This document shows positions 1 to 6,137 of a stretch of DNA of 7,678 nt, in pieces. The stretch is taken from NCBI GenBank assembly GCA_002348535.1, contig DEBL01000394.1:15200-22877 (forward strand), given 5' to 3'. Source of the stretch: Deltaproteobacteria bacterium UBA2957 (GTDB lineage: Bacteria; Myxococcota_A; UBA796). The notes below the pieces were generated by a model, which was not told the DNA's origin, ran no database searches, and was given only the letters and a program-made list of their open reading frames with translations. The position numbers and the translations under genes were made by a program. How positions within the stretch are numbered: position 1 is the first letter of the stretch; each line of letters begins with the position of its first letter.

Positions 1-2
1 CC

Positions 3-1016
3 GGCGCCCGTCACATCGGCTTGAAGAGCGGCGTGCCAGTTCCGACGCCTGCGGTGACTGTGAATCGCCTCTGCGGGTCAGGTTTTGAAGCCTTAGCGCA
101 GGCCAGTCAGTTGCTTCGCTTGGGCGAGGCGACCATGGTGCTCGCCGGCGGTGCTGAGAACATGACGCAGGCGCCGCACACCATTCGGGGCGCCCGTGCT
201 GGATTCAAGCTCGGCGGTACGGAGATGAACGACTACCTCAGAGAGGTGTTAATGGACCCGGTTGCCGGGTGTGAGATGGCCATCACCGCTGAGAACTTGG
301 GTGAAAAATACGGCATTACGCGTCAAGATGCTGACGAATACGGGCTTCGTTCACAAATGGCGTGGCACCACGCTCATGAACATGGGTTCTACGACAGCGA
401 GATTGTGCCGGTTGTGATTCCCAGTCGACGCGGCGACATCACCGTCAGCGTGGATGAGCACCCGCAACTGTCGCCGCTGAAACCCGAGAAGATCCGCGCT
501 CGGTTCGGGGCCGAAGCCATGGCTGGCCTCCGACCTGTGTTCAAGAAAGATGGGACGGTGACTGCAGCCAACGCATCTGGAATCAACGACGGCGCGGGCG
601 CGATGGTGATGACTACCGCAACGATTGCCCAAGAAAGAGGCCTGCAGCCGATTGGCCGTCTTGTGAGCTCGGCCAGTTTTGGCGTGGACCCGAAATACAT
701 GGGCATCGGACCGGTGTACGCCATTCGGGAGGCGCTGAAGCGTGCCGACATGAGCCTCGGACAGATGGACCTCGTCGAGATAAACGAAGCCTTCTCAACA
801 CAGTACATCGCATGCGAGCGAGAACTCGAACTGGACCGAACCATCACCAACGTCAACTCCGGTGGCGTCGCGATTGGTCATCCACTCGCGGCCTCGGGAA
901 CCCGCATCACGTCCCATCTCATCTACGAGTTGAAGCGACGTGGCAAAAAATACGGTGTCGGCTCGGCATGCATCGGTGGCGGTCAAGGAATCGCCGTCGT
1001 GGTGGAAGCGTTTTAG
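3..1016 (+). CDS. Thiolase (acetyl-CoA acetyltransferase / 3-ketoacyl-CoA thiolase), 5' end cut by window
   Basis: The reading frame is open from base 3 to a TAG at 1014-1016, giving 337 visible residues. By family length about 65 N-terminal residues lie upstream of the window. Thiolases condense two acyl-CoAs or cleave 3-ketoacyl-CoA in the cytoplasm. All hallmark motifs are present: the nucleophilic cysteine in NRLCGSG (Cys codon 72-74), INEAF, the histidine in GHPLAASG, and the second active-site cysteine in SACIGGGQG near the C-terminus. The stretches PVFKKDGTVTAANASG and MGIGPV, with the C-terminal block, look most like the ACAA2-type branch, judged from memory rather than a search. Either biosynthetic acetoacetyl-CoA formation or fatty-acid degradation is possible. 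The next gene starts 16 bases downstream, suggesting cotranscription. Family call very secure; direction and chain length of the reaction not. Confidence 0.95.
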   Translation, partial: GARHIGLKSGVPVPTPAVTVNRLCGSGFEALAQASQLLRLGEATMVLAGGAENMTQAPHTIRGARAGFKLGGTEMNDYLREVLMDPVAGCEMAITAENLGEKYGITRQDADEYGLRSQMAWHHAHEHGFYDSEIVPVVIPSRRGDITVSVDEHPQLSPLKPEKIRARFGAEAMAGLRPVFKKDGTVTAANASGINDGAGAMVMTTATIAQERGLQPIGRLVSSASFGVDPKYMGIGPVYAIREALKRADMSLGQMDLVEINEAFSTQYIACERELELDRTITNVNSGGVAIGHPLAASGTRITSHLIYELKRRGKKYGVGSACIGGGQGIAVVVEAF

Positions 1017-1032
1017 AACAAGGGATCGCTTG

Positions 1033-2265
1033 ATGTCGGTACAAGACGAAGTCATATACGACTGGAACGTGAATGGACCCACTGAGAGTCCACCGATGGG
1101 CGATGTCGAGTATTTGGACGAAACACTTCGCGATGGAATTCAATGTCCGAGTGTGACCGACCCGCCCATTGAGGCGAAGCTTGAAATCGTAAGACTCCTC
1201 GACTCAGTTGGCGTTCATCATCTTGATATTGGTCTTCCCGGTGCCGGCCCGCGCGCTGTGGAAGACTGTGTGCTCATCGCAGAGTTGATTCGCGATGAGG
1301 GCCTCTCAATTCGTCCCTCTTGTGCCGGCCGGACGCATCCCAATGACATCAAGGCCATTATTGAAGTTTCGGAGCGCACAGGTGTGGCCATCGAAGCCCT
1401 TGCCTTTTTGGGCACATCGCCCATTCGCTTGTACACCGAGGGCTGGGACGAAGAACTGTTGGAGAAGCGAACGCGGACCGCCATGCAGATGTGCAAGACT
1501 GCGGGCCTTGAGGTGACGTTCGTTACTGAGGATACAGTTCGAAGCCACCCCGACACCCTTCGGCGACTGTTTACAGCAGCAATCGAGGAAGGTGCGGACG
1601 GCTTGTGCGTCTGCGACACGGTGGGCCATGCAACGCCAAATGGCGTGTTTAACCTCGTGCATTTTACCCGGGACGTGGTGCGTGAGATGGGGACCGACAC
1701 CCGAGTTGGATGGCACGGGCACAACGATCGGGGCTTTGGCCTTGGAAATGCGCTGAGTGCGATCGAGGCGGGCGCGAACCGTGTTCACGGGACCGTGTTG
1801 GGCATGGGCGAACGGGTTGGCAACACACCCATTGATCTCATGCTGATGAACCTGAAGCTGCTCGGTTTACACGATGGGGATCTTTCGGGGCTTGCCGAAC
1901 TGGTGGACCTCGCATCCTCCGCTTGTGAATGGCCGATTCCTGTGAACTACCCGGTGTTTGGTAAAGACGCGTTTCGGACCGGAACCGGTGTCCATGCCGC
2001 AGCCGTGATTAAGGCCATCAAAAAAGGCGATGATTGGTTGGCCGATGCGGTCTATTCGGGAGTTCCAGCTTCATGGTTTGGACGGTTTCAAGAAATCGAG
2101 ATCGGCCACATGGCGGGTGATTCCAACATCATCTATTGGCTACAGAGCCGAGGCCTTGAGCCCGATGCTGGCTTGGTTGCGGCCATCCGCGCCAAAGCCA
2201 AAAGCACCAGCCGCGTGCTTTCTGAAGAAGAAGTGATGGCCGTCGTAAACGACTACTCAGGCTGA
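1033..2265 (+). CDS. DRE-TIM metallolyase family protein, 2-isopropylmalate/homocitrate synthase-like, without LeuA regulatory domain
   Basis: 410 residues. The ATG at 1033 has a good ribosome binding site (AAGGGA, 1020-1025, 7 bases away) and starts 16 bases after the thiolase stop. The frame is open further upstream, but that part lies inside the thiolase. The family condenses or cleaves acyl-CoA and keto-acids using a divalent metal. Visible motifs are DETLRDGIQ (residues 29-37, catalytic Arg33 and metal Asp34), TEDTVRS (165-171), DTVGHATP (195-202), metal ligands in HGHND (His228, His230) and GMGERVGN (257-264). A LeuA-like subdomain follows, with VGKDAF-type and GVH motifs near 309-321. 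Length matches NifV/citramalate-type enzymes. The roughly 100-residue leucine-binding domain of LeuA is absent, so classical leucine feedback is unlikely. The usual RDGEQ reads RDGIQ. Isopropylmalate, homocitrate, citramalate or an unknown product are all possible. Confidence 0.88.
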   Translation: MSVQDEVIYDWNVNGPTESPPMGDVEYLDETLRDGIQCPSVTDPPIEAKLEIVRLLDSVGVHHLDIGLPGAGPRAVEDCVLIAELIRDEGLSIRPSCAGRTHPNDIKAIIEVSERTGVAIEALAFLGTSPIRLYTEGWDEELLEKRTRTAMQMCKTAGLEVTFVTEDTVRSHPDTLRRLFTAAIEEGADGLCVCDTVGHATPNGVFNLVHFTRDVVREMGTDTRVGWHGHNDRGFGLGNALSAIEAGANRVHGTVLGMGERVGNTPIDLMLMNLKLLGLHDGDLSGLAELVDLASSACEWPIPVNYPVFGKDAFRTGTGVHAAAVIKAIKKGDDWLADAVYSGVPASWFGRFQEIEIGHMAGDSNIIYWLQSRGLEPDAGLVAAIRAKAKSTSRVLSEEEVMAVVNDYSG

Positions 2266-2268
2266 CCG

Positions 2269-2613
2269 CTATTCTTCGGATCCGCGGCTCAACGCTGCCT
2301 TAATTGCCTGTCGTTTCGCGTTCAGTTGTTGGTCGGGGCCCTCAGGTTCCGACCGGACCGCTTTGACGAGGCGTCCGTTGTTGCTCACGATGTGCATCAC
2401 CAGAAGCAAACCGAGAACCCAGTTGATGGCCTTGGTGGCCCCGCTAAAGCCTGGAATCCCGACCGCTAAGAGGCCGACAATGGTGGCCAAGTTGGTGAGT
2501 TGGAGGGCCCAGAATACTGCCCGTCGCGTGTGCCATCGGGGAATCTTGAACAGCAGGTTGTTGAACCCCAACAAGGCTGCCACAGCGAATATCAGAGTGG
2601 TGGAGGTGTCCAT
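2269..2613 (-). CDS. Small three-helix membrane protein, third gene of the panBC operon, function unknown
   Basis: 114 residues, family not recognised. The ATG overlaps the panC stop by one base (TAATG), a classic translational-coupling arrangement. Only a weak GGA lies upstream, so ribosomes probably reinitiate from panC. Three hydrophobic segments fit transmembrane helices at about residues 5-22, 32-53 and 60-77. The short loop IPRWHTRR between the first two is basic. After helix 3 comes a charged, probably cytoplasmic tail with KRQ and a terminal SRGSEE. There is no cleavable signal peptide pattern. Its position suggests a link to pantothenate or coenzyme A metabolism, or simply hitch-hiking in the operon; the sequence alone does not decide. 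It is too small for the known pantothenate permeases. Its stop lies 3 bases from the stop of the convergent gene. Coding status is well supported by the hydrophobic pattern and the exact coupling. Confidence 0.8.
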   Translation of the reverse strand: MDTSTTLIFAVAALLGFNNLLFKIPRWHTRRAVFWALQLTNLATIVGLLAVGIPGFSGATKAINWVLGLLLVMHIVSNNGRLVKAVRSEPEGPDQQLNAKRQAIKAALSRGSEE

Positions 2614-3428
2614 TACAGTCCGATGTTGTCGATGAGCCTTGTGGAGCCAACGTGAGCGGCAACCAGCGCGCGTGCGGGCCCATCGATGGTTTCGAGAGGT
2701 TTGAGAGAGGAGGGATGCACGATGGAGAGGTAATCGACCGAATCCGCCTGCACGATGGGGCGTGCGATCGCAAGCCGTTCGGACACCGAAGGCGACCCGG
2801 AGTTTGCGATGGCTTGCAGGGCAGCGAAGAGCGTTAGTGCGCGCGATCGATCGCTTGCATTAAGGTATTTGTTGCGCGAACTGAGGGCGAGCCCGTCGAC
2901 ATCCCGAACCAGTGGCCCGCCTACGATTTCGATGGGCAGGCAGAGGTCACGAACCATGCGCCGAATCACCGCGAGTTGTTGGTAGTCCTTTTCGCCAAAC
3001 ACCGCGACATCGGGTTGGACGATGCCAAACAGACGAGCCACCACCGTTGTGACCCCATCGAAGTGGCCAGGACGAGAAGCACCGCACAGCCCATCGGTGA
3101 GTTCTTGAACTCGGACTGTGGTGCTGTGGTCACCATCGTAAAGGTCCGGCGGAACGAACAGGGTGTCAACGCCCACCGACTCACACAAGGCCGTGTCGCG
3201 CTCGAGGTCCCGAGGGTACTGGTCCAGATCTTCATTGGGTCCGAACTGGAGCGGATTGACGTAGATCGATGCAACGAGATGGTCGCAACGCGCACGAGCA
3301 AGGCGCATCAGACTGAGGTGGCCCTCATGCAAGAACCCCATCGTTGGCACGAACCCAACCCGCAGGCCGTGACGTTTGAAATCCAACAGGCGAGTTTGTG
3401 CGGAGGCGACGTCGGCGACGGTGTGCAT
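2613..3428 (-). CDS. panC: Pantothenate synthetase (pantoate--beta-alanine ligase)
   Basis: 271 residues, close to the usual length of about 280. The cytoplasmic enzyme joins pantoate and beta-alanine with ATP, through a pantoyl-adenylate, to make pantothenate. Nucleotidyltransferase-fold signatures are clear: PTMGFLHEGH (residues 28-37, the HIGH-type motif), SIYVNPLQFGPNED (54-67, pantoate pocket), GEKDYQQ (145-151) and SSRNKYL (183-189, the KMSKS-equivalent loop). The ATG shares one base with the panB stop (TGATG). No good ribosome binding site lies within 15 bases, so translation is probably coupled to panB. PanB makes the precursor of its substrate, so the order follows the pathway. No panD (beta-alanine source) is in the window. 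No motif is missing. Confidence 0.97.
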   Translation of the reverse strand: MHTVADVASAQTRLLDFKRHGLRVGFVPTMGFLHEGHLSLMRLARARCDHLVASIYVNPLQFGPNEDLDQYPRDLERDTALCESVGVDTLFVPPDLYDGDHSTTVRVQELTDGLCGASRPGHFDGVTTVVARLFGIVQPDVAVFGEKDYQQLAVIRRMVRDLCLPIEIVGGPLVRDVDGLALSSRNKYLNASDRSRALTLFAALQAIANSGSPSVSERLAIARPIVQADSVDYLSIVHPSSLKPLETIDGPARALVAAHVGSTRLIDNIGL

Positions 3429-4264
3429 CAGTAGAGCCGGGTGACCTTTTTGTCGGTGCGCGAGCGGTGAAAGCTGTGCTCAGGACCCGGAAAGGCGCCC
3501 GAGCGGACCTCATCGATGTAGGCACTCACGGCTTGGGTCATGGGGTCTTGGAGCTCCGCAAACCGTTTGAGAAACTTGGGTGAGAAGCTCATGTCGAAAC
3601 CCAAGAGGTCGTTGCAGACCAAGACTTGGCCATCGCAGTTGCGCCCCGCGCCGATGCCGATGGTTGGGATCCGCAACGCCTGCGTAACCTCAGCGGCCAA
3701 CTCAGCGGGGACCATCTCCAAAACAAGCGCGAACGCGCCGGCCTCTTCGATGGCGTGAGCGTCGTGCAACAATTGCTCGGCGGCGGCGTCGCCTCGACCT
3801 TGAACGCGCCAGCCACCGAGTGCATTGACGGACTGGGGGGTGAGGCCAATGTGTCCGACGACGGGGATTCCAGCCTGAACAATCTTCTCGACGGCGGGTG
3901 CGGATCGTTCACCACCTTCCAGCTTCACAGACTGCGCACGCCCCTCTTGCACCAGCCGTCCGGCGCTCGCTAACGCCTGTTCGGCACTGATTTGGTAGCT
4001 CATAAACGGCATGTCGACGGTGAGATGCGCGTGGCTCAAGCCACGCGCCACACATCGGCCATGGTAGGCCATATCGTCGAGGGTGACGCCGAGGGTGTCT
4101 TCTTCACCTTGAATCACCATCCCGAGGCTGTCTCCGACCAGAACCATGTCGACGCCTGCGGTGTCGACGAGCCGGGCCATCGTGGCGTCGTAAGCGGTGA
4201 TCATTGCGATTTTTTCGTTTGTCGCCTTCATCTTTTGGAGGTCGAGTACGGTTTTGCGGCGCAT
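3428..4264 (-). CDS. panB: Ketopantoate hydroxymethyltransferase (3-methyl-2-oxobutanoate hydroxymethyltransferase)
   Basis: 278 residues from the ATG at 4264. An in-frame GTG at 4279 would add five residues, but GAGG at 4270-4273 (minus-strand sense) sits 5 bases before the ATG and fixes the start there. PanB transfers a hydroxymethyl group from methylene-tetrahydrofolate to 2-oxoisovalerate, giving ketopantoate, the first committed step of pantothenate synthesis. Family residues are in place: Mg-binding Asp45 in LVGDSLGMV, Asp84 in TVDMPF, Lys114 in VKLEGG, His138 in GHIGLTPQ and Glu183 in LEMVP, then IGIGAG (202-207) and DGQVLV (211-216). These positions match the E. coli enzyme within two residues, from family knowledge. 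It is the first gene of the panB-panC-membrane-protein operon, and its leader carries an inverted repeat touching the ribosome binding site. Confidence 0.97.
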   Translation of the reverse strand: MRRKTVLDLQKMKATNEKIAMITAYDATMARLVDTAGVDMVLVGDSLGMVIQGEEDTLGVTLDDMAYHGRCVARGLSHAHLTVDMPFMSYQISAEQALASAGRLVQEGRAQSVKLEGGERSAPAVEKIVQAGIPVVGHIGLTPQSVNALGGWRVQGRGDAAAEQLLHDAHAIEEAGAFALVLEMVPAELAAEVTQALRIPTIGIGAGRNCDGQVLVCNDLLGFDMSFSPKFLKRFAELQDPMTQAVSAYIDEVRSGAFPGPEHSFHRSRTDKKVTRLY

Positions 4265-4274
4265 GGCTACCTCG

Positions 4275-4297
4275 CACACTTCGAACAGGGAAGTGTG
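4275..4297. repeat. Inverted repeat CACACTTC-N7-GAAGTGTG in the panB leader
   Basis: A perfect 8-base arm (4275-4282 and 4290-4297) flanks a 7-base spacer. The near arm ends one base from the GAGG ribosome binding site of panB. It could be a DNA operator for a dimeric repressor, or an RNA hairpin next to the ribosome binding site that affects panB translation. No T run follows on either strand, so it is not a standard terminator. Confidence 0.7.
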
Positions 4298-4341
4298 TGT
4301 TTGGAGTAGGGGTTGTTGCTGATGCCTCTCAGCCGGCGTCC

Positions 4342-4357
4342 GGCGCCAAACGGCGCC
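4342..4357. repeat. GGCGCC-AAAC-GGCGCC inverted repeat (hairpin)
   Basis: Two copies of the self-complementary hexamer GGCGCC (4342-4347 and 4352-4357) are separated by AAAC, so the site reads both as a direct and an inverted repeat. As RNA it would form a tight six-pair GC hairpin with a four-base loop. No T run follows. It lies in the divergent region, about 100 bases before the plus-strand gene. A palindromic GC hexamer pair can arise by chance in GC-rich DNA, so function is uncertain. Confidence 0.5.
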
Positions 4358-4378
4358 ACCAGTCCAAGGGTTCGAGCG

Positions 4379-4402
4379 CTGCCAGTGTATCGCATCTGGC
4401 AG
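4379..4402. repeat. Inverted repeat CTGCCAG-N10-CTGGCAG upstream of the GYF-like gene
   Basis: Perfect 7-base arms at 4379-4385 and 4396-4402 flank a 10-base, AT-richer spacer. The arm centres are 17 bases apart, not a whole number of helical turns, which does not exclude a dimer-binding operator. It lies 54 bases before the ATG at 4457, a fitting place for a site controlling that gene or, from the other side, panB. No T run follows, so a terminator is unlikely. Confidence 0.6.
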
Positions 4403-4456
4403 TTCCGGCCCAACTCCGGCATTGACCAGAGGCTTCAGACGAGGAAGAATGGAGCA

Positions 4457-5605
4457 ATGAGCGAGTTCGAGATCAAGGGAGAGAACGGCAGATTTACGCT
4501 GCCATCGGCCGAGGCCTTGGTGAGTGCCGTTCGGTCCGGCCGGTTGGGGCGAACTACGCCGGTGCGTCGAGCGGGCTCAGAGTCATGGACTGCAGCCGAC
4601 CAAGTGCCTGAGGTGGCCGCGCTGTTTTCGGATGATGTCTGGTCGGCGTGGGAGTCTGACGCCGATGACACCGTACTCGATGCATTTCAGGTGCCGGAGG
4701 TGGACCGCCCGCGGAAGCCGATCGCGCCGGCCCCGACGATTCCTCCCGGTGACGAGGTGCGAGACTTGCCTGCCGCAGCCGTCGCCCCGGTCGATGATGA
4801 GCCCGACACTCCCAGACCCGCCCCGAGCATTAGTCAGACGCCGATAACCCCGGCCAGCACCACCCATCCACCGACCCCGTCAGCGCCGCGCCGGCCCCCG
4901 GCGAAGGTGATTGAGTTTCCCCAGCCCAACGAGTTGCGGAGCCTCGGGTCCGTGGCGCTAAAGCCGAAGCTTTACCCCGCCGATGAGGCACGGAAGCCGT
5001 CTGTTCGCTGGGGTCGGATCGCCGCCATCGGGGGCGTGTGCGCATCACTCATGATGCTGTGGGTCTGGTACGTCAACATGAACGCGACGGCTGACTTTGC
5101 TCCTCGCGCTCAGACCGTTGGTGAGACTGTGGCATCCATCCCACCGATTGATGAGCGGGACGTACCCGTGGAGGTCAGTCCATACGAAACGTTGGAAGAT
5201 GAACTTCGCGACCAACTCATGGAGGGGTTGTTGGACATCCCCGGCGAAGGTGAGTTTGAAGACGCATTGCTGATCGAGTTGCGGCGTGTACGCGTGGATG
5301 TTCGGTCGGTCCGGGTCAAGATCCTGAGTTGGGCGGGCCGCCGGCAGGACCTTCCCGACCAAGTTGGGTTTAATTTGAAGGTGGTCGCGCGAGACGGCGA
5401 GCTCGACCGCGACCTCGGCGCGTTGGGCCTCGTGATGGGCAAATACATCCAGCATTATGGATTGCAAGCAGTCGAACTCAACATCATCCTGAGTTCAGAT
5501 GATGGACTGCGCAAGTTGGTCATGGATCCGGAAGTTGCCCGACGGTATTTCACTCATCGAGTGAGCCTAGAGCGGTTCTTGCAATCGGCATTTTCAGGGG
5601 CCTAA
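4457..5605 (+). CDS. Membrane-anchored protein with GYF-like N-terminal module, proline-rich linker and one transmembrane helix
   Basis: 382 residues from the ATG at 4457, with GAGGAAG (4441-4447) and GGAG (4451-4454) upstream. Residues 3-57 resemble the bacterial GYF_2/DUF4339 type: a strand, a GRFTLPSAEALVSAVRSGRL segment and W44 in SESWTAADQVPEVAALF. The usual leading W-Y and GP are weak or missing. Residues 58-80 are acidic and 81-150 are rich in Pro and Ala, a likely disordered linker. One hydrophobic helix lies at about 187-208 (IAAIGGVCASLMMLWVWYVN), preceded by Arg/Lys. With no signal peptide this predicts N-terminus in the cytoplasm and C-terminus outside. The C-terminal 170 residues are mixed charged with an acidic start (DELRDQLMEGL) and a conserved-looking core VGFNLKVVARDG; I do not recognise them. 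The call rests on architecture; function unknown. It converges with the isoprenoid operon 19 bases before that operon's stop. Confidence 0.85.
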   Translation: MSEFEIKGENGRFTLPSAEALVSAVRSGRLGRTTPVRRAGSESWTAADQVPEVAALFSDDVWSAWESDADDTVLDAFQVPEVDRPRKPIAPAPTIPPGDEVRDLPAAAVAPVDDEPDTPRPAPSISQTPITPASTTHPPTPSAPRRPPAKVIEFPQPNELRSLGSVALKPKLYPADEARKPSVRWGRIAAIGGVCASLMMLWVWYVNMNATADFAPRAQTVGETVASIPPIDERDVPVEVSPYETLEDELRDQLMEGLLDIPGEGEFEDALLIELRRVRVDVRSVRVKILSWAGRRQDLPDQVGFNLKVVARDGELDRDLGALGLVMGKYIQHYGLQAVELNIILSSDDGLRKLVMDPEVARRYFTHRVSLERFLQSAFSGA

Positions 5606-5624
5606 TCGACACACGGGGCGCGGC
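5606..5624. other. Short convergent intergenic gap, no terminator seen
   Basis: Nineteen bases separate the stop of the GYF-like gene from the stop of the peroxiredoxin gene on the other strand. I see no stem followed by a T run in either direction, so ends of both transcripts probably overlap or depend on Rho. Confidence 0.6.
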
Positions 5625-6137
5625 TTAAATCGGGCCAACGATGCGCAAGATTGTGTCGACAGCTGGCATTCCTCGCTCGGCCATCCGGATGGTTTGGTCG
5701 GGCCCGATCAGCACCACCGTGCGCACCACCCGCATGCCAAGGGGTAGTCGCAAAGCACAACCATAGGCCGCGGCAACGTCGCCAGCGGTGTCGACCAGCA
5801 GCGGAAAGTCGAAGCCACATTTTTCAGCAAATGCACCGTGTTCATGGGCCCCGGCTGGATTCACACCGAACACGGCAATGTTTGCGGCTTGCAGTGCATT
5901 GCGTTGCTGCTGAAACTCGGCCAACTGCATCGTACAGCCCGGGGTGTCGTCCGAGGGGTAGAAGACCAATACAGTCCACGACGAATCCGGAAGGGTGTGC
6001 GCCTTCCCGTTTTGGTCGGTCAAGTTCCACTGGGGTGCGGGCTCACCGACGGCTGGCAGGGTTGGATACAGGACCGCCTTGACCGCCTCTTTGAGGGGAG
6101 AAGGGATGCGGTTGAGTATCGCCCGCAAGTCGATCAC
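5625..6137 (-). CDS. PrxQ/BCP-like peroxiredoxin (AhpC/TSA family), last gene of the isoprenoid operon
   Basis: 170 residues. The start is GTG at 6137, giving a GTGA overlap of four bases with the fni stop, so translation is probably coupled. Peroxiredoxins reduce hydrogen and organic peroxides through a thiol. The thioredoxin-like fold motif is clear: FYPSDDTPGCT (residues 59-69) with peroxidatic Cys68, and the conserved Arg139 in VVRTVVLIGPD. Typical PrxQ/BCP proteins have the resolving cysteine five residues later; here residue 73 is Ala. The only other cysteines are Cys107 (EKCGFDFP) and Cys127 (YGCALR). The enzyme is therefore one-Cys-like or uses one of those. Residues 1-28 form an extra N-terminal segment, probably a short amphipathic helix with Arg and Lys, without a signal peptide. 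A role protecting isoprenoid or flavin chemistry is only suggested by its operon position. Confidence 0.9.
   Translation of the reverse strand: MIDLRAILNRIPSPLKEAVKAVLYPTLPAVGEPAPQWNLTDQNGKAHTLPDSSWTVLVFYPSDDTPGCTMQLAEFQQQRNALQAANIAVFGVNPAGAHEHGAFAEKCGFDFPLLVDTAGDVAAAYGCALRLPLGMRVVRTVVLIGPDQTIRMAERGMPAVDTILRIVGPI

Larger units (their letters stand above)
4265..4456. promoter_or_regulatory. Divergent intergenic control region between panB and the GYF-like gene
   Basis: About 190 bases between two divergently oriented starts, the only sizeable non-coding stretch in the window. It should hold promoters for both panB (minus) and the 4457 gene (plus). I could not pick confident -35/-10 pairs, as the GC content is high and no clear TTGACA/TATAAT match at proper spacing stands out. 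It contains three inverted repeats, listed separately. If the plus-strand gene instead began at the in-frame ATG at 4322 (AGGGG at 4308-4312), part of this stretch would be coding. I think that less likely, because the extension is arginine- and proline-rich, unlike the acidic body of the protein. Confidence 0.6.

Noticed and set aside
389..856. 155-residue open frame on the minus strand inside the thiolase gene
   Set aside because: It lies wholly antisense to a strongly conserved thiolase, is Ser/Arg-rich with no recognisable fold, and is the type of open frame expected opposite GC-rich coding DNA.
1218..1788. Two overlapping minus-strand open frames (168 and 160 residues) inside the DRE-TIM gene
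   Set aside because: Both are antisense to motif-bearing coding sequence, compete with each other, and show Arg/Pro/Ser-rich low-information translations.
2976..3434. 152-residue plus-strand open frame opposite panC
   Set aside because: It is antisense to an intact panC with all catalytic motifs. No ribosome binding site or family signature was seen.
4265..4279. GTG start for panB at 4279
   Set aside because: It would put the GAGG ribosome binding site inside the gene and the start within the inverted repeat. The ATG at 4264 has ideal spacing and family-typical length.
4342..4357. GGCGCC hairpin as a Rho-independent terminator
   Set aside because: No T run follows on either strand, and no gene ends nearby in either direction.
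4322..4456. N-terminal extension of the GYF-like protein from the in-frame ATG at 4322
   Set aside because: A possible AGGGG lies upstream, but the added 45 residues are Arg/Pro-rich, unlike the rest, and would cover the intergenic palindromes. The module begins directly after the 4457 ATG. Kept only as an alternative start.
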